Assembly: GCA_963205265.1 (NCBI GenBank)
Contig: CAUJJI010000240.1
Coordinates: 1-55,309, forward strand
Direction of reading: 5' to 3'
Source of the DNA: Pseudomonadota bacterium
GTDB taxonomy: Bacteria; Pseudomonadota; Alphaproteobacteria; Sphingomonadales; Sphingomonadaceae
Length of the DNA: 55,309 bases
Positions 36,479 through 44,899 of the stretch are shown piece by piece. Every line of letters starts with the position of its first letter. Position 1 is the first letter of the stretch. Under the pieces are notes generated by a model. The model worked only from the letters and a program-made list of their open reading frames with translations. It ran no database searches and was not told where the DNA came from. Position numbers and translations under genes: made by a program.

Positions 36479-36520
36479 TGGCCCGCACACAGACACGATC
36501 CGTCGCACGATCGGAGACGC

Positions 36521-37963
36521 ATGATGACTAAGATGGGACTAACCGCCATTCGCCAGACCTCGACCGGGGTGCCCAACGCAGAGTTGCGCCGCGATTTCGT
36601 GCTGCCGCTGGCGATCATCGCCAGCCTGATCATCCTGACGCTCACGACCGGCGTGCACATCTCGGTGCGGGCCTTCGATCGCGAGAGCGTCGTGCGCGAG
36701 CAGGCCCTGGCCAAGAACGGCATCGAGCAGCGGATCGAGGAAGTGGCGCTGATGGTCGTCCCGCAGGCCGACTGGGACGATGCCGTCAGCAATCTCGACA
36801 ACAAGTACGACCCCGCCTGGGCCGAGGCCAACATCGGCAAGTACCTGTGGACTACCAACGGCTTCGACCGCGCCTTCGTGCTCGATGCCGACGACCGCCC
36901 GATCTTCGCCGGCCACGAGGGCGGCGGCGCGCCGCTGCAGGACTACGATCAGTTTTCCGGAGTCGCGCCCGGTCTCATCAAGGCCGTGCGCGAGCGCGAG
37001 GCCAAGCGGGGGCCGATCAAGGGCGGTCCTTCGCGCAACATGATCTCGCAGCCGATCCAGGCGAATACGCTCAGCTATGTCCGCGGCGAACTGGTGATCG
37101 TCACCGCGACGCTGGTGCAGCCCGACTTCGGCACCGCCCTGCCCAAGGGTGCGAGATCGCCGATCGTGCTGACCAGCATGGTAATCGACGCCCCCTTCCT
37201 GCAGCTGTTTTCCAAGCGCTTCCTGCTCGACGGCGTGGCCATCCGCCTGCCCTCGCAGACGCCGACGCCCGGAATGGCGGAAATCCCGGCGAAGGACGAG
37301 AGCGGCAAGACCCTGGCATACCTGACCTGGAAGCCGCTCAACCCCGGCTATGCCATGCTGCGCCAGATGCTGCCGCCGATCGTCGCCGCCTGCGTGCTGC
37401 TGCTGGCCATCGCCTTTTTCCAGCTGAAGCGGATCTTCACTGCCGCAACCGGCCTGATCGAGCGCGAGGCTTTCGTCCGCGACATCGCCTTCCAGGACAC
37501 GGCGACCGGCCTGCCGAACCGAAATGCCTTCGAGGAGCACCTCGAATGGGAGCTGGAATCGATCGAGCCGGAAACTTCGACGGTCGCCGTCACCTATATC
37601 CGCCTGCCCGGCCTGTGGCGGGTTGCCGATGCGCTCGGCACTGCCGCGAGGGACGAGCTGATCGGCGTCGTCGCCAGCCGTCTCGGCAAGATGTGCCGGT
37701 CGGATTCGCTGCTCGCCCGGCTGTCGCAGGACGAGTTCGCGATCATGTCGGTCACTGCCCAGCCGCAGGAAGCGCTGGGCTTCGCCCGGCGCATCCGCTC
37801 GCCTCTCGGCGAACCGATTGCGCTTGGGGAGCAGCAGTTGCAGGTCCACTTCAAGCTGGGCACCAGCGTCACGCAGATCGCCATGTCGCATGACGAGCTG
37901 ATCCACGAAGCCCAGGTCGCCGCGTTCCAGACCGGGCAGGAGGCCGAAGCCGTCCCGGCATGA
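36521..37963 (+). CDS. Membrane sensor, CHASE4-like domain with degenerate GGDEF domain
   Basis: A 480-residue protein. Membrane segments at about 28-47 and 288-306 enclose a periplasmic CHASE4-like sensor region (ADWDDAVSNLDNKYDPAWAEANIG is a typical stretch). The cytoplasmic part begins with DTATGLPNRNAFEEH, the GGDEF-domain entry, but the active site reads SQDEF (402-406) in place of GGDEF. The missing glycines make cyclase activity doubtful, while Asp-Glu-Phe is kept. GGAG lies ahead of the ATG; an ATG three bases later is equally possible. Pairs with the PilZ gene upstream; no EAL domain. Confidence 0.82.
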   Translation: MMTKMGLTAIRQTSTGVPNAELRRDFVLPLAIIASLIILTLTTGVHISVRAFDRESVVREQALAKNGIEQRIEEVALMVVPQADWDDAVSNLDNKYDPAWAEANIGKYLWTTNGFDRAFVLDADDRPIFAGHEGGGAPLQDYDQFSGVAPGLIKAVREREAKRGPIKGGPSRNMISQPIQANTLSYVRGELVIVTATLVQPDFGTALPKGARSPIVLTSMVIDAPFLQLFSKRFLLDGVAIRLPSQTPTPGMAEIPAKDESGKTLAYLTWKPLNPGYAMLRQMLPPIVAACVLLLAIAFFQLKRIFTAATGLIEREAFVRDIAFQDTATGLPNRNAFEEHLEWELESIEPETSTVAVTYIRLPGLWRVADALGTAARDELIGVVASRLGKMCRSDSLLARLSQDEFAIMSVTAQPQEALGFARRIRSPLGEPIALGEQQLQVHFKLGTSVTQIAMSHDELIHEAQVAAFQTGQEAEAVPA

Positions 37964-38087
37964 TGCGGCGCCCGGCGACCGGCGGCCTCCCCATCCTCCA
38001 GGGCAGCCTGGGGGAGCAACAGGTTCCCGCTAAAATCCGTGATCTCTGGAAACCCGGTGATTTTACGGTATAAAAGCGGCCGAAAAA

Positions 38088-38106
38088 TCGGTAAACGTGT
38101 TACCGA
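38088..38106. promoter_or_regulatory. Perfect inverted repeat ahead of the TauD-like gene
   Basis: TCGGTAAACGTGTTACCGA has seven-base perfect arms around ACGTG, 26 bases before the start codon, with a TATAAA-like box at 38070. A second inverted repeat, TAAAATC...GATTTTA (38031-38037, 38059-38065), lies upstream. This placement fits a repressor operator. The gap 37964-38132 has no gene. Confidence 0.6.
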
Positions 38107-38132
38107 TAATTGGACCTGTGGGAGAGGTGATC

Positions 38133-39116
38133 ATGTCAGGCGTCAGCATTCGCGATCTCGATGACAAGCACGGCTGGGGCTCGCGCGTGTCGGGAGTGAC
38201 CTGGGACAACATCGACGACGAGAGCCTGCGGGCGCAGCTCAGGCAGCTGTTCGTCGACCGCGGCTTCATCGTCTTCGAGGACATGGACCCGTCGTCGCAG
38301 ATGCAGGTGGCGCTGAGCAAGGTCTTCGGCCCGCTCAAGGACCATCCCACCCGCAACGTGCCCCGCGCCGGCTCCGACCTGGCCGAGGGCGTGATCGACA
38401 TGCATTACACGCCGCGCGGCGATCCCGGCCACGATCACGGGCTGACCGAGGTGAACGGCAGGAAGCTGGTGTCGTACCTGCCCTGGCACTTCGACCACAC
38501 CTACAACGACGAACTGAACTATGCCGGCGTGCTGCGCGCAGTGGTCCAGGCCCCAGAAGGCGGCCGGACGGGATTTGCCGACGGCATCGAGGTGTACAAG
38601 GCGATGAACCCCGACCTGCTGCGCCGGATCGAGGGCCTCAGCGCCATCTACACGCTGGACGTGCGCCTGACGCAGATGCGCTTCGGGCGCACTTTCAGGA
38701 CTTTCGGCGATACCGAGCGCGACGTCGCCAATACGCTGGAATCGAAGCTCTTCCCCCGCGCCATCCACCCGATGGTGTGGACGCGGCCGACCGGCGAGAA
38801 GGTCGCCCATTTCTGCGGCTTTTCCGCCGTCGGCATCGAGGGCCACGAAGACCCCGAGGGCGACGCGCTGTTCGAGGAAGCGCTGCAGGAAATGTACCGC
38901 TGCATCAATCCCTACTGGCACGACTGGAAGCCCACCGACTTGGTGATCTGGGACAACCTGCGCATCCTGCATGCCGTCGAAGGCTGCGACCCGAAGTACG
39001 AGCGCCGCATGCATCGCACGACCATCAGGGGCGACTACGGCCTCGGCCGCTTCGAGGGCGGCAAGAAGATCGGCGAAGTCGACCGCGAGATCGCGCCGCT
39101 GGCCTTGCCGGCCTGA
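38133..39116 (+). CDS. TauD/TfdA-like Fe(II)/2-oxoglutarate dioxygenase
   Basis: A 327-residue oxygenase of the TauD/TfdA family, which couples 2-oxoglutarate decarboxylation to hydroxylation of substrates such as sulfonates or aryloxyacetates. Iron ligands are His119-x-Asp121 (WHFDHTY) and His280 (ILHAVEG), followed by the 2-oxoglutarate-binding Arg in RRMHRTTIRGD. GGAGAGG stands 6 bases before the ATG at 38133. It is a single gene under its own palindromic control site; the substrate is open. Confidence 0.92.
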   Translation: MSGVSIRDLDDKHGWGSRVSGVTWDNIDDESLRAQLRQLFVDRGFIVFEDMDPSSQMQVALSKVFGPLKDHPTRNVPRAGSDLAEGVIDMHYTPRGDPGHDHGLTEVNGRKLVSYLPWHFDHTYNDELNYAGVLRAVVQAPEGGRTGFADGIEVYKAMNPDLLRRIEGLSAIYTLDVRLTQMRFGRTFRTFGDTERDVANTLESKLFPRAIHPMVWTRPTGEKVAHFCGFSAVGIEGHEDPEGDALFEEALQEMYRCINPYWHDWKPTDLVIWDNLRILHAVEGCDPKYERRMHRTTIRGDYGLGRFEGGKKIGEVDREIAPLALPA

Positions 39117-39123
39117 GCGCTTC

Positions 39124-40089
39124 CTAGGCCCGGGAATTCATGAACGACCAGGCATGGGCGATCATGTCGTCCAGCGCCGGATAGCACGGTAGCCAGCCCA
39201 GCCGGTCGCGAGCGGCCGAAGCGTCTGCGACCAGCGAGGGCGGGTCGCCGGCGCGGCGCGGAGCCGCTTGCCAGGCCACCTCGCGGCCCGTGACTGCCGC
39301 CACCCGATCGACCACCTGCCGGACCGAGAAGCCGTTGCCGTTGCCGAGGTTGAACGCCTGGAACCGCCCCGGCTCCAGCACCCGCAAGGCCGCGACGTGG
39401 GCGTCGGCCAAGTCGCTTACGTGGATGTAGTCGCGCACGCAGGTCCCGTCGGCCGTGGCATAGTCGGTGCCCATGACGTCCAGTTGCGGGCGCAGACCTG
39501 CGGCCACTTGCAGGGCGATCGGCAGCAGGTGAGTCTCGGGTTCGTGCACCTCGCCCAGCTCGCCCTCGGGATCGGCGCCGGCGGCGTTGAAATAGCGCAG
39601 CGCCACCGAGGCGATGCCGAAGGCGGCGGCATAGTCCTGCAGCAGCCGCTCGACCATCAGCTTGGATGCGCCGTAGGGGTTGATCGGGCTTTGCCCGTCG
39701 CTTTCGGCGATCGGGTGGTCGATGTTGCCGAAAGTCGCGCAGGTCGAGGAGAAGACGAACCGGGATACGTCGGCCAGCCGCATCGCCTCGAGCAGCGAGA
39801 GCGAGCCGGCGACATTGGTCCGGTAATAGAGATCGGGGCGTGCGATGGACTCGCCGACATAGGCCAGGGCAGCGAAATGCATGACCGCCTCGATGCGGTG
39901 CTCGCGCAGGGCCGAGGCGACGCGCTCGGTCTCCAGGATGTCGCCGTGGACGAAGGGACCGAAGCGAACCGCCCAGCGATGGCCGGTGCGCAGGTTGTCG
40001 AGCACGACGGGCTCGTGCCCGGCCTCGGCCAGGGCCTTGCAGGCATGCGAGCCGATGAAGCCCGCTCCGCCGGTCACGAGAATTCTCAC
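39124..40089 (-). CDS. galE: UDP-glucose 4-epimerase
   Basis: A 321-residue extended SDR enzyme interconverting UDP-glucose and UDP-galactose. NAD-binding TGGAGFIGSH (6-15), catalytic Ser115-Thr116 in FSSTCATFG, Tyr139 and Lys143 in YGASK, and the C-terminal RRAGDPPSLVADA that contacts UDP all fit GalE. ATG at 40089. It would supply precursors for surface polysaccharides, perhaps those of the operon at 16381, though nothing in the sequence links them directly. Converges on the TauD-like gene with a 7-base gap. Confidence 0.9.
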   Translation of the reverse strand: MRILVTGGAGFIGSHACKALAEAGHEPVVLDNLRTGHRWAVRFGPFVHGDILETERVASALREHRIEAVMHFAALAYVGESIARPDLYYRTNVAGSLSLLEAMRLADVSRFVFSSTCATFGNIDHPIAESDGQSPINPYGASKLMVERLLQDYAAAFGIASVALRYFNAAGADPEGELGEVHEPETHLLPIALQVAAGLRPQLDVMGTDYATADGTCVRDYIHVSDLADAHVAALRVLEPGRFQAFNLGNGNGFSVRQVVDRVAAVTGREVAWQAAPRRAGDPPSLVADASAARDRLGWLPCYPALDDMIAHAWSFMNSRA

Positions 40090-40114
40090 CCGCCCTGCTC
40101 CGCCGCTTCCCGGT

Positions 40115-40561
40115 TCAGCCGCCGGCGGCTTTCAGGACGACCACCGGAATGACGCGCGACGTCTTCGCCTGGTAGTCGTCGTACTGGGGCCATGCCTCTG
40201 CCGCCTTCGACCACAGGCGCTCGCGCTCCGGCGACTGCACGGTCTCGGCGACCGCTGCGAAGATGCGGTCCTTGACCTGTACGGTCACGTGCGGATCGGC
40301 CTGGATATTGAGGTACCAGGCGGGATGGTTGGGCGCGCCGCCGAGCGAGGCGACGATGACGAGGTCGTCGCCGTCCGGAACGAAGATCAGCGGCACCGTC
40401 TTGTCCTTGCCCGAACGCCGCCCTCGGGTGGTCAGCAGCAGGATCGTCGCGGTGTTCCAGATATAGCCACGTTCGCCGTTGGTCTCGCGGTAGGCCTGGA
40501 CGTGGCTGTCGCCGCGGATGGTGAAGTCCATTTCGTCGGGACTTCGTGGGGGTCTGGTCAT
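40115..40561 (-). CDS. Nitroreductase-fold deazaflavin-dependent oxidoreductase-like protein (DUF385)
   Basis: A 148-residue split-barrel protein of the Ddn/DUF385 family. LLTTRGRRSGKDKTVPLIFV and GGAPNHPAWYLNIQADP are the two family signatures. In actinobacteria such proteins use cofactor F420; no F420 synthesis genes are visible here, so in this organism the cofactor may be FMN or heme-like or none. AGAAGG precedes the ATG at 40561. Divergent from the FAD dehydrogenase gene across a region with an inverted repeat. Confidence 0.85.
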   Translation of the reverse strand: MTRPPRSPDEMDFTIRGDSHVQAYRETNGERGYIWNTATILLLTTRGRRSGKDKTVPLIFVPDGDDLVIVASLGGAPNHPAWYLNIQADPHVTVQVKDRIFAAVAETVQSPERERLWSKAAEAWPQYDDYQAKTSRVIPVVVLKAAGG

Positions 40562-40652
40562 GGTCGCTATCCTTCTGCCTGGCCTTTGAGCCTACTATGC
40601 CGCGACTGGCAAGGGCAGAGCCGCCCTTCCCCCGGCGCGAGCCGCGCTTGAC

Positions 40653-40675
40653 TTTGTCACGCCTGAGGTAACAAA
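40653..40675. promoter_or_regulatory. Inverted repeat between divergent genes
   Basis: TTTGTCAC and GTAACAAA, seven bases apart, form eight-base arms with one mismatch. Its left half (TTGTCACG) is also the left half of the site at 44861. It lies between the DUF385 gene and the FAD dehydrogenase gene and could control either. The 40562-40809 gap has no gene. Confidence 0.5.
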
Positions 40676-40809
40676 CAAGCGGACGAGGCAAACGCGATTC
40701 GAGCGCGCCGCCCAGGCCACCGCAGGGTTTGAAACGGATCGGGTGCCTTTATTGAGGCAAGCATTGCGAAAGCGATGCTGCCGTCGGGAACTTGGAGAGG
40801 ATGAACCGG

Positions 40810-42507
40810 ATGCTGCAAAATCTCCCCGGGAAATGGGATCTGGAAGCCGACGTCGTATCGATCGGCTCGGGCATAGGCGGTCTCTCCGCCGCGATCACCG
40901 CGCACGAGCAGGGCGCCGGTGCGCTGGTGCTCGAGCGATCCGAGCAGGTGGGCGGCGTCACCGCGCTGTCGATGGGAGAAGTCTGGGTTGCCGGCAACCA
41001 TCACGCAGCCGAGCTGGGCGTCGAGGATTCGGTCGACAGCGGCTTCCGCTACCTCAAGCGGCTGTCGATGGACTACGGCAGCGATGCCGCCATCCTCAAC
41101 AAGGTGGTCCATGCCCGCCAGGCGCTGAAGTACTTCGAGGATCGCATCGGCCTGAAAATGGAGGTGATCCGCAGCTGCCCCGACTATTACTACACGGCGA
41201 CCAACGACGCGGTGTCCGAAGGCCGGATGCTCGAATGCGTCCCCTTCCCCGGTGAAACGCTGGGCGAATGGCAGTCGAAGACGCGGCTCTCGCCGCAGAT
41301 GCCCTATGGCCTCACGCACCACGACATGTTCCAGGCCGGCGGCACGGCCAACATGATGAAGTGGGATTTCACGCTGATGGGCGACCGGCTGACCAGGGAC
41401 GAGCGCTGCCTCGGCCCTGGCCTCGCCGCCTATTTCGTCAAGGGCGCGCTCGACCGCGGCATCCCGCTGATGACTGGGGCCAGCGTGGAGGAACTGATCG
41501 CCGACGGCCAGCGCGTCGTCGGCGTGCGGGTGGTCAAGGACGGCAGGGACCTGTTCGTCAAGGCGAACAAGGCCGTCGTCATCGCTGCCGGCAGCTACGA
41601 GCAGAACCAGGAATACAACAAGACGCTGAGCCAGCAGCTCGAGCTCGGCACCATGCTGTTCTCCGGGATCAACGGCGCCAATTTCCGCCTGGCCGGAGCG
41701 CTCGGCGCGCGCACGGCGGCGGTTCCCGACATCACCTCGCTCGGCATGCTGGTCCCGGGCGAGGAGGACGAGGAAGGCAAGCCGCTGTGGCGCAGCGCCC
41801 TGCCGGTGATCGGCCAGCCGCACACCATCGTCGTCAACCGTGCCGGCAAGCGCTTCGGCAACGAGGCGTTCTACCGCTCGTTCTACTACATGATCGACGC
41901 GATCGACGGCGGCAACCAGACCCATCCGAACTTCCCCTGTTGGGTCGTGATCGACAGCCAGGTGCTGGAGAAATACCCCTTCGCCTCGCTGACCCCCGGC
42001 CAGCCCTGGCCCGAAGGCTTCGGCGCCAGTGCCGCCACGCTGACCGAACTGGCGCGCAAGATCGGCGTGGACGCGGCGGCGCTCGAAGCCACCGTCGCCC
42101 GCTTCAATCACTACGCCGAAAAGGGCGAGGATCCGGACTTCGGCCGCGGCACGCACCCGTGGAGCGCCTGGATGTGCGGCGATCCCTACCACAAGCCGAA
42201 CCCGAACCTCGGCTCGCTGGTCAAGGGACCGTTCTATGCGGTGGAGCTGAAGCGAATGGGCGGTACCGGCATCCCCTCGGCCGGCCTGCTGACCGACCAC
42301 CATTCGCGCGTCATGGGCTGGGACGACAAGCCGATCGAGGGCCTCTACGCCGCCGGCAACTCGGTAGCGCGGATGGAGACCGGCGCGATGATGCAGAGCG
42401 GCATCTCCAATGCCCGCGGCATGACTTACGGCTGGCTCGCCGCGCGCCATGCCTGCGGCGACCCCAGCAACCTGCTGCAGCAGGAAGCCGCGCGGATCGG
42501 ACTGTGA
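40810..42507 (+). CDS. FAD-dependent dehydrogenase, fumarate reductase/KstD-like
   Basis: A 565-residue flavoprotein of the FAD_binding_2 family, which includes fumarate reductases and 3-ketosteroid Delta1-dehydrogenases. The dinucleotide fold begins VVSIGSGIGGLSAAITA (Gly19, 21, 24), an acidic strand end follows in VLERSEQVGG, and the C-terminal EGLYAAGNSVARMETGAMM closes the FAD domain. GGAGAGG at 40794-40800 favours the ATG at 40810; ATG at 40801 would abut the site. First of three plus-strand genes (with the SRPBCC and NTF2-like genes), so probably one operon. Substrate unknown. Confidence 0.9.
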   Translation: MLQNLPGKWDLEADVVSIGSGIGGLSAAITAHEQGAGALVLERSEQVGGVTALSMGEVWVAGNHHAAELGVEDSVDSGFRYLKRLSMDYGSDAAILNKVVHARQALKYFEDRIGLKMEVIRSCPDYYYTATNDAVSEGRMLECVPFPGETLGEWQSKTRLSPQMPYGLTHHDMFQAGGTANMMKWDFTLMGDRLTRDERCLGPGLAAYFVKGALDRGIPLMTGASVEELIADGQRVVGVRVVKDGRDLFVKANKAVVIAAGSYEQNQEYNKTLSQQLELGTMLFSGINGANFRLAGALGARTAAVPDITSLGMLVPGEEDEEGKPLWRSALPVIGQPHTIVVNRAGKRFGNEAFYRSFYYMIDAIDGGNQTHPNFPCWVVIDSQVLEKYPFASLTPGQPWPEGFGASAATLTELARKIGVDAAALEATVARFNHYAEKGEDPDFGRGTHPWSAWMCGDPYHKPNPNLGSLVKGPFYAVELKRMGGTGIPSAGLLTDHHSRVMGWDDKPIEGLYAAGNSVARMETGAMMQSGISNARGMTYGWLAARHACGDPSNLLQQEAARIGL

Positions 42508-42514
42508 CCGCCCG

Positions 42515-43069
42515 ATGATCGAGACCGAGCAGACCGTCACCATCCGCGAGAACATCGACAAGGTGTGGGACTTTGCCCGCGATATCCGCGGCTGGGCGAG
42601 CCTCATGCCCGGGATGCAGGAATGCGAGGTCATCGACGACGACAACTCGCGCTGGATCCTGAAAGTCGGGGTCGGCGGCCTGGTCCGCACGGTCAAGGTC
42701 CAGGTCCATGTCGACCAGTGGGACGGCCCCGGCCGGGTGTTCTTCACCTACAAGCTGGAAGGCGATCCGGTGCAGGGCGGCGGTGCCTACCATGCGACCG
42801 CCAGGGGCCCGGCCGAGACCGAGGTGGTGCTGACCGTCCGCGTGGAGGGCAGCGGCCCGATGGCACCGATGTGGGAAGCCATGGGCAGGCCCCTGCTGCC
42901 GCAACTGGCCAAGGGCTTTGCCGGCCAGCTCAGGGACAAGATCGAGGCACGGGCCGGCGACGGATCGGTTGCCGCCACGCCCGGGGCCCCGCCCTCCCCT
43001 CTGGCCGGCCTTGTCGCCTGGCTGCGCCGGATCTGGAATGCGCTGCTCGGCCGCTCCGGCCGGGACTGA
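42515..43069 (+). CDS. SRPBCC family protein, CoxG-like
   Basis: A 184-residue START/SRPBCC-fold protein: TVTIRENIDKVWDFARDIRGWASLMPGMQECEV is the typical first strand and helix, with the hydrophobic cavity strands following to about residue 150. CoxG-like members occur near molybdenum hydroxylases and in catabolic clusters, binding or delivering hydrophobic ligands. The C-terminus carries a tryptophan/leucine-rich helix (LVAWLRRIWNALLG) that may touch the membrane. Begins seven bases after the FAD dehydrogenase stop. Confidence 0.82.
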   Translation: MIETEQTVTIRENIDKVWDFARDIRGWASLMPGMQECEVIDDDNSRWILKVGVGGLVRTVKVQVHVDQWDGPGRVFFTYKLEGDPVQGGGAYHATARGPAETEVVLTVRVEGSGPMAPMWEAMGRPLLPQLAKGFAGQLRDKIEARAGDGSVAATPGAPPSPLAGLVAWLRRIWNALLGRSGRD

Positions 43070-43089
43070 ACGTAACGAAGGAGAGAACC

Positions 43090-43518
43090 GTGAGTGAAGC
43101 CAACAAACAGGTCGCGCTGGATTTCCTGACGGCGATGAGCGAGGCCGATGTCGAGGGCCAGGCCGCCTGCCTGACTCCCGACGCCTTCACGATCACCAAG
43201 GGATTCGCCGGAGTCTCAGGCCAGCGCAATCGCGAGACGATGCTGGCGACCGTCGAGGCCTTCCGCGAGATCGTGCCCACGGGCTTTCGCCCCCGCATCG
43301 AGAAGGTGGTGGCCGAAGGCGACACCGTGGTGATCGAGTGGGAAGGCAATGCCGAGCTGAGCGACGGCACCCCCTACGGCAATCAGTACGTCTTCATCTT
43401 CACGTTCGAGAACGGCAAGATCAAGCAATTGAACGAATATTTCTGCACGGTTCTTGCCGACAGCACGATCCTGCCGCTGCTCGCCCAGAAGAGCGAGGAG
43501 CTGGCACACGGCAACTGA
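43090..43518 (+). CDS. NTF2-like/SnoaL-like small protein
   Basis: A 142-residue cone-fold protein: helix QVALDFLTAMSEADVEGQAACLTPDAF, then strands such as VVIEWEGNAELSDGTPYGNQYVFIFTFENGKI with LNEYFCT, all typical of SnoaL/ketosteroid-isomerase-like proteins. Starts GTG behind AAGGAGAG. Likely an isomerase, hydratase or cyclase in the same pathway as the two genes upstream. Active-site residues cannot be assigned. A second NTF2-like protein is encoded at 44335. Confidence 0.85.
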   Translation: MSEANKQVALDFLTAMSEADVEGQAACLTPDAFTITKGFAGVSGQRNRETMLATVEAFREIVPTGFRPRIEKVVAEGDTVVIEWEGNAELSDGTPYGNQYVFIFTFENGKIKQLNEYFCTVLADSTILPLLAQKSEELAHGN

Positions 43519-43536
43519 CCGGGCCGCGGCGCGGCC

Positions 43537-44289
43537 TTACAGCATGATCTGGCCGCCGTCGGCATTCAGCGTCTGCCCGGTAAGGTAGCCGCCCTCGTCG
43601 CTTGCCAGGAAGACGGCGATCGGCGCGATGTCCTCGTCGGGGCGACCGAAGCGGCGGAGCGAGATCTCGTCGTAATACTTCTGAGCCCGCTCGGGATGGG
43701 CCTTGAGGTGCATTTCGGCCGAGGGGCTGAGCGCGGCCGGATTGATGACGTTTACGCGGATGCCGAACTGCCCCCACTCGCGCGCGGCCGAGCGCGACAG
43801 GGCGCGGATGCCTTCCTTGCCGGCACCGTAGATGCCGTCGCCGGGCTCGCCGTAGATGCCCTGCCGGGTGCCGAAATTGATCACCGAGCCGCCGCGCTCG
43901 CGCAGGTAGGGGAACGCCGCCTGCATGTGGTACAGCGTGCCGAGCAGGCCCGAGCCGAGCGTCAGGGCGATCGCCTCGTCGGTGATGTCTTCCACCTTGG
44001 CCTGCATCGTCGCCTGGGCATTGTTGACGAGGATGTCGATGCGCCCGAACCGCTCCGCGGCAGCGGCGATCGTGCGGGCGACGTCCTCGCGCCTGGCGAC
44101 GTCGGCCTCGACCGCGACGGCCTGCCCGCCCGCGGCCTCGATCTCCTGCGCGGCCTGGCGCACAAGGTCGCCCCGGCGCGCCGACATGACCACGCCGGCC
44201 CCTTCCCGCGCAAAGGCTTTCGCGATCGCGAGGCCGATGCCCTGGCTGCAGCCGGTCACCACTGCCGCCTTGCCTTCCAATCTACCCAT
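43537..44289 (-). CDS. Short-chain dehydrogenase/reductase with Thr in place of the active-site Ser
   Basis: A 250-residue classical SDR: cofactor motif TGCSQGIG near residue 12, NNA at 89-91, Tyr154 and Lys158 (YGAGK). Thirteen residues before the Tyr, where Ser is normal, stands Thr141 (INFGTRQG), and the usual Asn in helix 4 is also not evident (LGSGLLG). ATG at 44289, with GGAG upstream, is preferred to the GTG at 44304. Converges on the NTF2-like gene and lies 45 bases behind another NTF2-like gene of the same strand. Substrate unknown. Confidence 0.88.
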   Translation of the reverse strand: MGRLEGKAAVVTGCSQGIGLAIAKAFAREGAGVVMSARRGDLVRQAAQEIEAAGGQAVAVEADVARREDVARTIAAAAERFGRIDILVNNAQATMQAKVEDITDEAIALTLGSGLLGTLYHMQAAFPYLRERGGSVINFGTRQGIYGEPGDGIYGAGKEGIRALSRSAAREWGQFGIRVNVINPAALSPSAEMHLKAHPERAQKYYDEISLRRFGRPDEDIAPIAVFLASDEGGYLTGQTLNADGGQIML

Positions 44290-44334
44290 CCTGTCGTTCT
44301 CCACTCATGCCGGCGGTCGGTTAGGACCGCTCGC

Positions 44335-44835
44335 TCAACCGGCCCCTACCAGATCGTTCTCGCCGGAAAAGTCCACCGCCATCGACCTTACGCCGGGCGA
44401 GCACTCCGCATGAGTCCGCTCGAGCCGCCGGAAGGAGAACCGCCACTGCCCGTCCGCGCCGCGCACATAGGTCTCGTGATAGAAGCCGAAGCCGCGCAGC
44501 CACTGCTTCTCGCCGCTACTATGCCAGAACAGGTTGTCCTCCATCGCCCAGACCCCGGTCGCATGGTCGCGATCCTGGAACTCGATCACCGGCGAATGCG
44601 AATGGTGGACAGTGGTGACATTGGCCATGTGGATCTCGAGCGCCGCCGCAGCCACCTTGCCGCCCGTGCCCTGCATATTGGGGATCGCCGCCCCGACGAA
44701 GTCGTCGGTATGCAGCGCGGCATAGGTCGCCCAGTCCTTGCGATCGACCGCCTGGTCGCGCCGGGCCTTGAGGTCGCGGATCGCCTCGAGCGCGAGCAGC
44801 CGTTCGATGTCGTTCATGGGTGTGCCGTCGGTCAC
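44335..44835 (-). CDS. NTF2-like/SnoaL-like protein
   Basis: A 166-residue cone-fold protein with the opening helix ERLLALEAIRDLKARRDQAVDRKDWATYAALHTDDF, as in SnoaL_4-type hydratases and small subunits of ring hydroxylases. Later strands (ATGVWAMEDNLFW, GFGFYHETYVRGADGQWRF) complete the fold. GGAGGGAACTC followed by GTG fixes the start at 44835; an internal ATG lies six residues further. Leads the SDR gene on the same strand. A palindrome sits 26 bases upstream of its start. Confidence 0.85.
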   Translation of the reverse strand: MTDGTPMNDIERLLALEAIRDLKARRDQAVDRKDWATYAALHTDDFVGAAIPNMQGTGGKVAAAALEIHMANVTTVHHSHSPVIEFQDRDHATGVWAMEDNLFWHSSGEKQWLRGFGFYHETYVRGADGQWRFSFRRLERTHAECSPGVRSMAVDFSGENDLVGAG

Positions 44836-44860
44836 GAGTTCCCTCCGCTGGTTATTGATC

Positions 44861-44874
44861 TTGTCACGTGGCAA
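44861..44874. promoter_or_regulatory. Palindrome TTGTCACGTGGCAA ahead of the NTF2-like gene
   Basis: A 14-base near-perfect palindrome centred on CACGTG, with one mismatched pair, just upstream of the ribosome site of the minus-strand NTF2-like gene. It shares TTGTCACG with the site at 40653. The neighbouring MgtA stop is 26 bases away. Confidence 0.5.
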
Positions 44875-44899
44875 TAGCCCAGGCCTCGGCTAAGCGCCA

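Noticed and set aside
36521..37963. Calling the CHASE4-like protein a standard diguanylate cyclase
   Set aside because: The site reads SQDEF; loss of both glycines makes activity doubtful, so only a degenerate domain is claimed.
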